From the IMG/VR virus record IMGVR_UViG_3300022746_000051, positions 1 through 24,069 of that record: 24,069 bases of DNA, one strand, 5' to 3'. The notes under the pieces were generated by a model. It made no database searches, had not been told where the DNA came from, and saw only the letters and a list, made by a program, of their open reading frames with translations. Each line of letters starts with the position of its first letter. Within the stretch, counting starts at the first letter, position 1. Source of the stretch: a virus. The position numbers were made by a program, and so were the translations under genes. Below are positions 1 to 6,375 of the stretch, piece by piece.

Positions 1-1
1 C

Positions 2-88
2 GCAACTATCAGCGCAGATATTATTCTGCGGATTCACGAAGAAACCGGCATTCCGGTAAAGACAATAAAAGAAAAAATTAATGGATGA
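2..88 (+). CDS. C-terminal end of an unknown protein (5' truncated)
   Basis: An open frame enters from the left edge and stops at TGA 86-88, leaving 28 residues (ATISADIILRIHEETGIP, then VKTIKEKING). The tail is amphipathic and probably helical. The next gene starts at ATG 81 inside the end of this one, so the two are probably translationally coupled, which is the main reason to think the frame is real. The fragment is too short to assign a family. Its place just upstream of recombination-type genes suggests the early/replication block, but that is inference. Confidence 0.5.
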   Translation, partial: ATISADIILRIHEETGIPVKTIKEKING

Positions 89-260
89 CATGGAGCAAGC
101 CGCTGAAAGTCCTGGCGGCAGCAGATGGTGCAGCAACTGTATGCAGAACAAATATTCCGCTAACGGTTACTGGAAAACTTACGAAAACGGGCGAAAGCGC
201 AGATGGCTTTGCGCTGCTTGCTCTGCTAGGCGGTTATGGCAAAAAACAAGCACTATGTGA
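81..260 (+). CDS. Small zinc-ribbon-like protein (59 aa)
   Basis: This frame encodes 59 residues with two CxxC knuckles: CSNC at about residues 17-20 and CAAC at about 44-47. Between them lies a basic and aromatic stretch (NGYWKTYENGRKRRWL). The spacing fits a four-cysteine zinc ribbon. Phages carry many such short proteins, where they usually bind nucleic acid or a protein partner; here the role is unknown. The start ATG lies inside the end of the upstream gene, and a second ATG is at 90. A longer overlapping frame (85-270) has no recognisable features and is judged a shadow. No clear Shine-Dalgarno precedes the start, consistent with coupled translation. Confidence 0.6.
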   Translation: MDDMEQAAESPGGSRWCSNCMQNKYSANGYWKTYENGRKRRWLCAACSARRLWQKTSTM

Positions 261-279
261 TATGATGTAATCATCACAT
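255..279. promoter_or_regulatory. Inverted repeat ahead of the homing endonuclease gene
   Basis: ATGTGAT (255-261) and ATCACAT (273-279) are perfect inverted arms separated by 11 nt. An alternative tighter dyad, TGATG-TAAT-CATCA (263-276), lies inside. It follows the stop of the zinc-ribbon gene and sits just before the AGGA ribosome site (about 281-284) of the ATG at 292. It could be a protein-binding operator or an RNA hairpin that limits translation of the endonuclease. No T-tract follows, so it is not a terminator. Function is inferred from position only. Confidence 0.3.
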
Positions 280-291
280 TAGGATGCCGTC

Positions 292-807
292 ATGGAAAAT
301 TGGAAACCAGTTTTGGGTTGGGAATTGTTTTATGAAATATCTGATTTGGGCAACGTCAGGTCAATTCAACGAACAGGCCGAACAAATTATGGCGAACGAA
401 TCTATGGTGGCTTCGCTGTAAAAAGTTTTATGACTCGACCAGGCTATCTTGCGGTCAATTTGACTTGCAAAGGAAAGCGAAAACAATTTCATGTTCATAG
501 ACTTGTTTTGGAATCTTTTGCCGGACTTCCTGAAGTTGGGCATGAATGTTGTCACAACAATGGCATTAGAACCGATAACCGGCTAGAAAATCTTCGATGG
601 GACACAAGAAAAAACAATCATCTTGACAAAAAATTACATGGAACTTGGCAAGTTGGCGAAAAATCAGGCACTTCAAAATTAAAAAATCCTGATGTTGTTT
701 TTATAAGAGAATCAAATAAACCATATAAAGAATTAGCGGAATTTTTTGGGGTATCAAAAAACACCATTGAAAGAATAAAAAATAATAGAAGTTGGACGCA
801 TATTTAA
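292..807 (+). CDS. HNH homing-type endonuclease (NUMOD4 + HNH_3 + C-terminal HTH)
   Basis: The 171-residue protein has the layout of free-standing phage homing endonucleases. Residues 3-40 form a NUMOD4 DNA-binding module (WKPVLGWELFYEISDLG, then VRSI). Residues 67-110 form an HNH_3 domain (HVHRLVLESF, then HECCHNNGIRTDNRLENLRW with the conserved N at 109). Residues 143-168 look like a helix-turn-helix (YKELAEFFGVSKNTIERI). Such enzymes cut double-stranded DNA at a recognition site and spread their own gene by repair. The gene is visibly richer in A/T (many AAA, AAT, TTT codons) than the nuclease genes after it, a sign of recent acquisition. The start ATG 292 has AGGA upstream; the stop TAA overlaps the next start. 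No intron ends are apparent. Confidence 0.88.
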   Translation: MENWKPVLGWELFYEISDLGNVRSIQRTGRTNYGERIYGGFAVKSFMTRPGYLAVNLTCKGKRKQFHVHRLVLESFAGLPEVGHECCHNNGIRTDNRLENLRWDTRKNNHLDKKLHGTWQVGEKSGTSKLKNPDVVFIRESNKPYKELAEFFGVSKNTIERIKNNRSWTHI

Positions 808-1088
808 TGGCTACTAAAGAACAAAAAAGGAGGTATCAAAAAATTGTCGAACTTGGCTGCATTCTTTGTAAAAAGCTTGGTTATGGCGAAACTATTCCTG
901 AGTGCCATCATATTCGTCGTGCTGGCCGCCGTTCTGATGCTCCCGTTATTGGTCTTTGCCCTTTCCACCATCGTGGCAATGGCGGGATACATGGCATGGG
1001 AAGAAAAGCGTTTGAACGGCATTATCAAACAACGGAAGAAGATCTTTTGGCTTGGACGGAGGAACTAATTGACTCCAACCCAACGTAG
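807..1088 (+). CDS. Ref-like RecA-dependent nuclease (HNH)
   Basis: The 93-residue protein carries CxxC (18-21), HH (34-35), CPFHH (51-55) and a late IHGMG (61-65), followed by a helical tail ending in TEEDLLAW. This matches the recombination-enhancement, RecA-dependent nuclease family (phage P1 Ref type), in which an HNH site nicks or cuts DNA within RecA filaments. Start chosen at ATG 807 because it overlaps the previous stop as TAATG; an in-frame ATG at 792 would add five residues inside the HNH gene and lacks support. The gene ends 20 nt inside the next one. Its likely job is phage recombination or host DNA processing. Confidence 0.78.
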   Translation: MATKEQKRRYQKIVELGCILCKKLGYGETIPECHHIRRAGRRSDAPVIGLCPFHHRGNGGIHGMGRKAFERHYQTTEEDLLAWTEELIDSNPT

Positions 1089-1380
1089 CCTTGCAGCCCT
1101 GAAAGAACAAGGCTATTTGCCGACCGTGGTAGAACGCTGGAACGCATTTGCCAAAGTCCGACAAGATTTATGGGGCTGGTGCGACATCCTGGCGATTAGG
1201 AAAGGCGAAGTTTTGGCCGTACAAGTAACCAGCGGGAGCAATGTTTCCGCGAGGATAAAGAAAATACAGGAATCAGAAACAATTGCAAAAATCAGGGAAG
1301 CGGGAATCAGGGTGGAAGTACATGGTTGGGCTTTGGGTGCTAATCGCCGCTATGTATGCAGGGTTGTGGATATATCATAG
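1069..1380 (+). CDS. PDDEXK-like nuclease or resolvase-like protein (103 aa)
   Basis: The start is TTG 1069, supported by a strong GGAGGA about 6 nt upstream (inside the preceding gene) and by overlap with that gene. The protein reads like a compact restriction-endonuclease fold: an early helix with E22, then LWGWCDILAI with D39, then a strand LAVQVTS in which Q52-x-T54 occupies the place of the usual E-x-K, then a basic helix SARIKKI (60-66), and a late strand VEVHGW. Small phage proteins with this pattern occur next to recombination genes and are often described as Holliday-junction-resolvase-like or VRR-NUC-like; I am not certain of the family. The Gln in place of Glu could mean altered metal use or loss of cutting. 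Confidence 0.55.
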   Translation: MTPTQRSLAALKEQGYLPTVVERWNAFAKVRQDLWGWCDILAIRKGEVLAVQVTSGSNVSARIKKIQESETIAKIREAGIRVEVHGWALGANRRYVCRVVDIS

Positions 1381-1395
1381 AATCATATTACCTGC

Positions 1396-1423
1396 TTGAC
1401 ATTCCGTTAAGCTGGGTTAAACT
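1396..1423 (+). promoter_or_regulatory. Putative sigma70-type promoter
   Basis: TTGACA (1396-1401) is a perfect -35 box, followed after 16 nt by TAAACT (1418-1423), matching four of six -10 positions. It lies in the only gap (1381-1453) between the recombination block and the genes leading into packaging and head assembly, so it is well placed to start a late transcript beginning near 1430. The next ATG (1454) has AAAGGA at 1442-1447. A 10-nt palindrome CTTTGCAAAG (1436-1445) overlaps that ribosome site and might modulate it. Confidence 0.5.
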
Positions 1424-1453
1424 ACTTCTACTTTTCTTTGCAAAGGAAAAATC

Positions 1454-1672
1454 ATGGGCAAGATGGATGGCATGAAAGGCGCAAAAAGCGTGACTGGCGC
1501 AACCCCGCCGAAAGGCGCAATTTCGTCGGATAAATCGGGCGAGCGCATGGAAGGCCGCAAAGGCGGCGTGGCTATGGGCAAAATGGACGCAACTGGTGCT
1601 GACAAGCAATACAACACCGGCCGCACGGAAGGCATTTGCTACACCCATACTCGCGGCGAATACGGCAAGTAA
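1454..1672 (+). CDS. Small Gly/Lys/Met-rich phage protein
   Basis: This 72-residue, strongly basic protein has low-complexity sequence. MGKMD occurs at residues 1-5 and again at 41-45, with several GAK/KG/GRKGG steps between, and a more ordered end around GICYTHTRGEYGK. There is no signal peptide, membrane segment or catalytic motif. A good ribosome site (AAAGGA, spacing about 6) and an upstream promoter make it the first gene of the presumed late operon. It touches the GroES gene by a TAATG overlap. Function unknown; a DNA- or capsid-associated basic protein is only a guess. Confidence 0.7.
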   Translation: MGKMDGMKGAKSVTGATPPKGAISSDKSGERMEGRKGGVAMGKMDATGADKQYNTGRTEGICYTHTRGEYGK

Positions 1673-1950
1673 TGCTAAGACCACTTCATGACCGAGTGCT
1701 GGTCAAGCCAAGCGCACAAGTACTTTCTGAAATCCTGATTGTCAAGAATTCGGAAAAGTTTAATACCGGAACTATTGTGGCAGTTGGGCCGGGCAAAGCA
1801 GACAAATATGGCAAAGTCAGGCCATTGGATGCCAAGCCAGGTGACCAAATCCGCTACGGCAACGGCAGCTACTTGGATTGGCCGCTAATTGAGCATGAAG
1901 GCGAGCAATACCAGCTAATTCAGGAAGCTGACATTTGCTGGATAGAATAG
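1672..1950 (+). CDS. groES: Phage GroES-like co-chaperonin (cpn10)
   Basis: The 92-residue product begins LRPLHDRVLVKPS, the canonical GroES N-terminal strand, and continues with GTIVAVGPG (33-41) and KPGDQIRYG (55-63), both GroES hallmarks. In GroES the mobile loop ends in a hydrophobic triplet that docks on GroEL; here the segment before KNSEKFNTG carries ILIV. Known phage GroES proteins (T4 gp31 is the classic case, though very divergent) replace the host cap on GroEL to fold the coat protein. Start ATG 1672 overlaps the previous stop and places LRPLHD at residue 2 as in cellular GroES; an in-frame ATG at 1636 would add 12 unrelated residues. No GroEL is visible, so host GroEL is the likely partner. 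Confidence 0.88.
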   Translation: MLRPLHDRVLVKPSAQVLSEILIVKNSEKFNTGTIVAVGPGKADKYGKVRPLDAKPGDQIRYGNGSYLDWPLIEHEGEQYQLIQEADICWIE

Positions 1951-1970
1951 GAAAGCGGATGCTGGTGTGG

Positions 1971-2271
1971 GATTGCTACAAGCAGTCAAGCGCAGCCAGA
2001 CGCAGCGAGTACTAATAACCGGCAAGCCAAGCTTGCGCCGGATAAACGTAACCGGCACTAACACGCATGAGGATTGGTAAAAGCCGAAAGTGACCTAATG
2101 CTCTGGTCTATGTCTTTCGGTGATAGAGCTTCCAGTCCTCAGTCGTGTTGGTGAATGCGCAGGCTGATGCGCAAACGGATGGAAGGGATAAGCAGGGGAA
2201 ATGGTCCTAAGCCGGTATGCCCGGCTGCTATGAAAAAGCGCCGCCCCACTGTGCCGGAGATCAGCACCGGC
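1971..2271 (+). ncRNA. Large structured RNA candidate with long helix and pseudoknot
   Basis: The 350-nt gap between GroES and the next gene has no plausible reading frame but is full of helices. They are: hairpin 1971-1977/1981-1987; hairpin 2019-2027/2031-2041 (CCGGCAAGC with GCTTG-CG-CCGG); and a two-part long helix, 2056-2065 with 2144-2153 and 2068-2077 with 2132-2141, ten pairs each around a 2x2 internal loop. Within it, 2084-2090 pairs with 2114-2120 and 2092-2095 with 2105-2108, while the enclosed loop GCTCT (2100-2104) pairs with AGAGC (2125-2129), forming an H-type pseudoknot. Hairpins follow at 2156-2161/2168-2173, 2210-2215/2221-2226 and 2253-2257/2267-2271. The non-Watson-Crick steps (2059-2150, 2074-2135, 1973-1985) are G-U on the + strand and would be A-C on the other. 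I recognise no family; size and architecture recall HEARO/omega-RNA, GOLLD or ROOL-class RNAs, but no IscB/TnpB-like gene is adjacent. No 3' T-tract is seen. Confidence 0.6.
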
Positions 2272-2300
2272 CACCAACAACCTTAACTTATGGAGGGCAT

Positions 2301-2450
2301 ATGCCGCTGAAAAAAGGAACGTCTGAAAAGACCCGCCAGTCCAATATCAAAAAAGAAATTGAGGCTGGCAAGCCGCCAAAGCAAGCCGTAGCTATTGGTT
2401 ATGCCGTCCAGCGCGAAGCAAAAGAAAAACAGAAAGCAAAGAAAAAATGA
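2301..2450 (+). CDS. Small basic conserved-type phage protein (49 aa)
   Basis: The protein starts PLKKGTSEKTRQSNIKKEIE and continues GKPPKQAVAIGYAV, ending in a Lys-rich tail. The pattern 'PLKKG...SxNIxxEIxxGKPxKQAVAIA' recurs in small phage and bacterial proteins of unknown function (I associate it with DUF6496, not verified). Start ATG 2301 has an ideal TGGAGGG about 5 nt upstream; an in-frame ATG at 2217 would extend the protein into the structured RNA and lacks a ribosome site. It ends ATGA with the next gene, implying coupled translation. Role unknown. Confidence 0.75.
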   Translation: MPLKKGTSEKTRQSNIKKEIEAGKPPKQAVAIGYAVQREAKEKQKAKKK

Positions 2451-2599
2451 CCGATTACACTATCAAACTGACTACTGAACAACTGAACGTTATTGGCGTT
2501 GCGCTGCTTGAACTTCCAGGCAAGGTCTGCAATCCGGTAATCGCGGATATTAACAAACAAGTTATCGAGCAACAGCAAGCAGCAAACCAAAACCAGTAA
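2447..2599 (+). CDS. Tiny phage protein (50 aa) before small terminase
   Basis: Start ATG 2447 overlaps the upstream stop (ATGA) and its own TAA (2597-2599) overlaps the terminase small-subunit ATG, so it is locked into the operon on both sides. The product has the pattern LTTEQLNVIGVALLELPGK, then NPVIADINKQVIEQQQ, ending in a Gln/Asn-rich tail. It looks like two short helices. Similar 'LNVIGxALxELPxKxxxPVIxxIxxQ' peptides occur in phage genomes without known function. Codon use agrees with its neighbours. Confidence 0.65.
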   Translation: MTDYTIKLTTEQLNVIGVALLELPGKVCNPVIADINKQVIEQQQAANQNQ

Positions 2600-3009
2600 T
2601 GACTGAACAAGTAAAACGCCCAGTTGGTAGGCCATCTCTGTACGATACAGCGTACTGCGAGAAGGTTATTGAACTTGGGAAGTTGGGCAAAAGTACTGAA
2701 GCAATAGGCGCAATGCTAGATGTCGGAACGGCAACAATATATCGTTGGCGTGATGAGCATCCAGAGTTTCGAGAAGCCTTGGAGCTTGCCAAAGAGCATG
2801 AGCTGCTTTGGTGGGAAACCATCGCCCAAAGCTATATGATTGAAAGCAAAGATACGGAGCGCATTAACGCTACGATCTGGTCTAGAAGCATGGCTGCTAG
2901 GTTCCCTAAGAAGTACAGGGAAAGCACTAAGACGGAGATTACAGGCGCGGATGGCGCACCGTTGCTATCTGGTATCCAAGTCACGTTTGTAAAGCCGGAT
3001 GAGCAGTAA
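2599..3009 (+). CDS. terS: Terminase small subunit
   Basis: The 136-residue protein begins with a basic GRPSLYD motif and has a helix-turn-helix at about residues 31-50 (KSTEAIGAMLDVGTATIYRW). A helical middle region (EHPEFREALELAKEHELLWW) fits oligomerisation, and RFPKKYRES is followed by a flexible C-terminus. This is the usual make-up of small terminases that recognise the packaging site and regulate the large subunit. It lies directly upstream of and overlaps terL by 11 nt, the expected order. The start overlaps the preceding stop (TAATG). The packaging site itself, often in or near terS, could not be located. Confidence 0.88.
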   Translation: MTEQVKRPVGRPSLYDTAYCEKVIELGKLGKSTEAIGAMLDVGTATIYRWRDEHPEFREALELAKEHELLWWETIAQSYMIESKDTERINATIWSRSMAARFPKKYRESTKTEITGADGAPLLSGIQVTFVKPDEQ

Positions 3010-4264
3010 TATCGCCAAAGCGGAGTTCCCGCAAAAGCTGTCAATCCTGTTTGATAAAAGCCGCTATAAGGTTCTCTATGGTGGCCGAGGCGGGGCTAAG
3101 TCTTGGGGCATTGCTCGCGCCCTGCTTATCCTTGCTGCTAAGTCCCCAATTCGCATCCTTTGCGCCCGCGAATACCAAACTTCCATCAAAGATTCTGTCC
3201 ATAAGCTTCTGAGCGACCAGATTACGGCTCTGGGCTTGGATACGTTCTATGAGATAACCCAATCCCAAATTCGCGGCAAAAACGGCTCAGAATTCAATTT
3301 CGTTGGCCTGAAGAACAACGTTGCCAACGTCAAATCCTATGAAGGCGTGGATATTTGTTGGGTAGAAGAAGCCCAATCCGTCAGCCGCCATAGCTGGAAC
3401 GTCCTAATTCCAACTATCCGTAAGGAAGGCTCAGAGATCTGGATTAGCTTTAACCCAGAGCTTGAGACGGATGAAACCTACCAGCGGTTCGTTGTCCATG
3501 CGCCGGACAACTGCAAGGTTGCCAAAGTTAATTGGTCGGACAATCCCTGGTTCCCAGAAACGCTACGGGAAGAAAAGGATGCGTTAAAAGCCCGTGACCC
3601 AGCCGCATACGCTACGGTTTGGGAAGGCATCTGCCGCAAAACCGTGGACGGGGCTATCTTTGCCAAAGAAATCGAACTGGCAGAGCTAAACGACCAGATT
3701 ACCAACGTGCCTTATGACCCAATTAAGCCGGTTCACGCCGTGTTTGACTTAGGATGGTCTGACAATACTGCTATCTGGTTCATCCAATTCATTGGCATGG
3801 AGATTCGGGTAATCCGCTACTTGGAGAACAACCAGCAAACAATTAGCTGGTATCTTGCTGAGATGCAAAAATATGGGTACGTCTACGATACGCTGTGGCT
3901 GCCGCATGATGCCCAGAACAAAACCTTAGCCGCTAATGGCCGGAGCATAGAGGAAATTGTCCGTTCGGCAGGTTTTAAAGTGCAGATTGTAGAGAAAGTG
4001 CCGGTAATGGACTCCATTAACGCAGCAAGGACAATCTTCCCTAAATGCTGGTTTGACCGCAAAAATACTGATGCCGGTCTACAATGTTTGCGGCATTATC
4101 GGTATGATGTTGACCCAGAAACAGGGCAATTTAGCAAGAATCCGCGACATGACATTTATTCTCATGGTGCGGACGCTTTCCGTTATATCGGTCTGGTAGT
4201 TAACGAACCCAGAAAAGCCCAGAAAAAGGCGGTATATTTGCCGCAGACTTCGTGGATGACATGA
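2999..4264 (+). CDS. terL: Terminase large subunit (ATPase-nuclease)
   Basis: This is the packaging motor of 421 residues. The ATPase half has Walker A GGRGGAKS at 28-35, Walker B ICWVEEA at 119-125 and the coupling motif SFNP at 150-153. The nuclease half has an RNase-H-like fold with acidic residues at D250 (FDLGWSDNTA), D304 (LPHDA) and D385/D392 (HDIYSHGADAFRY), which coordinate metal for cutting concatemers. It docks on the portal during packaging. Length is normal for the family. The gene starts inside terS and ends in an ATGA overlap with the portal gene. All catalytic motifs are intact. Confidence 0.96.
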   Translation: MSSNIAKAEFPQKLSILFDKSRYKVLYGGRGGAKSWGIARALLILAAKSPIRILCAREYQTSIKDSVHKLLSDQITALGLDTFYEITQSQIRGKNGSEFNFVGLKNNVANVKSYEGVDICWVEEAQSVSRHSWNVLIPTIRKEGSEIWISFNPELETDETYQRFVVHAPDNCKVAKVNWSDNPWFPETLREEKDALKARDPAAYATVWEGICRKTVDGAIFAKEIELAELNDQITNVPYDPIKPVHAVFDLGWSDNTAIWFIQFIGMEIRVIRYLENNQQTISWYLAEMQKYGYVYDTLWLPHDAQNKTLAANGRSIEEIVRSAGFKVQIVEKVPVMDSINAARTIFPKCWFDRKNTDAGLQCLRHYRYDVDPETGQFSKNPRHDIYSHGADAFRYIGLVVNEPRKAQKKAVYLPQTSWMT

Positions 4265-6375
4265 TGGACGATGAATACGATTCGCGTATAGATGATGCAA
4301 AGCAATTCCTAAAGCTGGCTGCTGACGCTGACTCTAATAACCGCGCAGAAGCTTTGGAAGACCTGAAATTTGCGGCAGGCGACCAATGGCCTGTTGAGAT
4401 TCAGAACAGCCGCAGTCTTGAAGCCCGCCCTTGCCTGACCATCAACAAGCTGGATGCGTACTGCCGCCAGGTTACTAACCAGCAGCGGCAAGCCCGTCCC
4501 CGCATCAAAGTCCACGGGATGAACTCTGAGGCTGACGCCAAGGTTGCAGAAGTGCTAACCGGCATTTGCCGCCATATCGAAGTCAATTCTGACGCTGATA
4601 CCGCTTATGATGAAGCCTTTGACTATGCTGTACGCATGGGTTGGGGCTACTGGCGAGTCGTTACTGATTACGTGCGGGAAGATTCCTTTGACCAAGAAAT
4701 CTTTATTCGCCCTGTTCGCAACCCGTTCACCGTCTACTTTGACCCCAACTCCGTCTTGCCGGATGGCTCAGACGCAGAACGGGCAATGATTACGGAAGTA
4801 ATTCCTAAAACTACTTTCCGTAAGATGTATCCAACCGCTGACGATGGTTCGTTCAATGCTCGCGGTACTGGTGACGCTCAAGCAGAATGGGTAATGAAGG
4901 AAGATATTCGGATTGCAGAATATTTCTATACCGAGCGCGAAGAAGCCACGCTGCTGCAACTGTCGGACGGCACTACGCTGTATGAAGATGAGCTAACGCT
5001 AGAAGCAGAAGCCCTGATGGAGCAAGCGCAAGTCACTATTGTTGACAAGCGCAAAACCCTTCGCAAGCGCATTAAGTGGATGAAATGTACCGGCATGGAA
5101 GTGCTGGAAGAACGCACTTGGCCTGGCCGATTTATCCCGATTATTCCCGTCTACGCTAACCAACTAACCGTTGAATCCAAGCGTAAAAAGTTTGGCTTGG
5201 TTCGGATGGCTAAAGATGCTCAGAAGATGTACAACTTCTGGCAGACTTCTTTGACTGAAACCGTTGCGCTGGCTCCCAAAGCCAAATGGCTTTTGGCTGA
5301 AGGTCAGGACGAAGGCCACGAAAACGAATGGGCGCAAGCCAACATTAAGGCTTTCCCGGTTTTGCGCTACAAGCAAACCGACATTGATGGCCGCGTTGCG
5401 CCAGTTCCTAGCCGTGTTTCGCCGGAGACTATTCCGGCTGGCATCATGGCCGCTTCTGAATCCATTAATAAGGATTTGCAAGCGGTTCTTGGTATTGTTG
5501 ACCCGAACCAACTGCCGCAGGGCAACATTTCCGGCAAGGCTTTGCTTGGTCAGCAACAGCAGATTGATCTAAACAATTACCATTACTTTGATAACCTGAC
5601 TCGCTCGATTAAACATACCGGCAAGATTATTCTTGACCTTGTGCCGGTGATTTACAGCGGCGAGCGTGTGCTGCGTATTATTGGCGATGATGGCCGTCCA
5701 GACATGGTTACGGTCAACGAACGCAATGCGGTTGGCGAAGTAATCAATGATGTGACCGTGGGCGAATACGATGTCGTTATGGATACCGGCCCTGGCTATA
5801 ACTCCAAACGTATTGAAGCAGTAAATGCAATGGTTGAAATGACTGCGGGTAATCAGCAGCTATTTGACGTTGTTGGAGATCTGATATTCAGAAATATGGA
5901 CTTCCCAGGCGCGGATACTATTGCAGACCGCCTTGCAACGATTAATCCGCTGGCTCAGATTGACGAGAAATCGGACATACCGCCGCAGGTTCAAATGCGC
6001 CTTGCCCAAGCCCAGCAGCAAATGCAGCAGATGCAACAGCAAATGCAGCAAATGCAGACGTTTATTCAACAGCGCGGCGATATTGAGCAAGTCAAGCAAG
6101 ACAATGAGAACAAGCGCGAACTTATGCGTCAGACCGCCAAAGCTCACAATACTGAGACTATGGCTGAGGTTAAGGTCAACGACCAGAACACTAGAGCCAT
6201 TACTAGTCAGAACAAAACCGAACTGGATGCGATTGTTCAGCTAATGCTGCATCACATGGACACCAACCGGCTGCTAAGTGAGATTGAGCGCAGGAATCAG
6301 GAGCAGTACAAATACACCGGCACAGCAGTTGCCGATATAGATCAAGGGCAAAACCCGTTCATGGGAGCGCAATAA
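4261..6375 (+). CDS. P22-type portal protein
   Basis: The roughly 704-residue protein matches the P22 portal family in length (P22 portal is about 725) and in recognisable blocks. These are an acidic N-terminus, LTINKLDAYCRQVTNQQRQ, the NPFTVYFDPNS wing region, MYNFWQTSLTE and GISGKALL-type sequence (NISGKALLGQQQQIDLNNY), then the DTGPGYNSKRIEA segment. Near residues 580-605 a Gln/Met coiled coil begins, corresponding to the C-terminal helical barrel. Twelve copies form the head vertex through which DNA passes; terL, gp4-like and gp10-like proteins bind it. ATG 4261 is preferred because it forms ATGA with the terL stop; GTG 4252 is a possible start three codons earlier. Confidence 0.93.
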   Translation: MMDDEYDSRIDDAKQFLKLAADADSNNRAEALEDLKFAAGDQWPVEIQNSRSLEARPCLTINKLDAYCRQVTNQQRQARPRIKVHGMNSEADAKVAEVLTGICRHIEVNSDADTAYDEAFDYAVRMGWGYWRVVTDYVREDSFDQEIFIRPVRNPFTVYFDPNSVLPDGSDAERAMITEVIPKTTFRKMYPTADDGSFNARGTGDAQAEWVMKEDIRIAEYFYTEREEATLLQLSDGTTLYEDELTLEAEALMEQAQVTIVDKRKTLRKRIKWMKCTGMEVLEERTWPGRFIPIIPVYANQLTVESKRKKFGLVRMAKDAQKMYNFWQTSLTETVALAPKAKWLLAEGQDEGHENEWAQANIKAFPVLRYKQTDIDGRVAPVPSRVSPETIPAGIMAASESINKDLQAVLGIVDPNQLPQGNISGKALLGQQQQIDLNNYHYFDNLTRSIKHTGKIILDLVPVIYSGERVLRIIGDDGRPDMVTVNERNAVGEVINDVTVGEYDVVMDTGPGYNSKRIEAVNAMVEMTAGNQQLFDVVGDLIFRNMDFPGADTIADRLATINPLAQIDEKSDIPPQVQMRLAQAQQQMQQMQQQMQQMQTFIQQRGDIEQVKQDNENKRELMRQTAKAHNTETMAEVKVNDQNTRAITSQNKTELDAIVQLMLHHMDTNRLLSEIERRNQEQYKYTGTAVADIDQGQNPFMGAQ
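6013..6057 (+). repeat. CAG/CAR-ATG codon repeat in the portal C-terminus
   Basis: Fifteen codons alternate Gln and Met (CAG, CAA and ATG only), encoding a QQQMQQMQQQMQQMQ heptad-like run in the portal's helical barrel region. Both Gln codons are mixed, so the tract is not a simple recent slippage product, but the DNA is repetitive enough to be a plausible site for length variation. Confidence 0.8.

Noticed and set aside
2211-2275. tRNA-like reading of the stretch ending GGCCACCA
   Set aside because: A 6-bp end pairing (GCCGGT with ACCGGC) exists, but there is no T-loop GGTTC motif or anticodon arm, and the CCA spacing is off by one.
2095-2280. 61-codon - strand frame in the structured RNA region
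   Set aside because: No ribosome site or family pattern; all other genes are on the + strand, and the wobble pairs point to a + strand RNA.
2217-2300. N-terminal extension of the 49-aa gene back to ATG 2217
   Set aside because: No ribosome site, the extension reads through RNA hairpins, and ATG 2301 has an ideal TGGAGGG and the family-like PLKKG start.
1951-2300. Group I intron, group II intron, tmRNA, RNase P or cobalamin riboswitch
   Set aside because: None of the diagnostic core sequences (P/Q/R/S, domain V, tag-tRNA ends, GAGGAAAGTC, or GCCACTG box) could be found in the expected arrangement.
1951-2300. Guide RNA of an adjacent IscB/TnpB system
   Set aside because: No IscB, TnpB or Cas9-like gene is next to it; the HNH gene at 292-807 is a NUMOD4/HNH_3 homing type. 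Kept only as a family to test.
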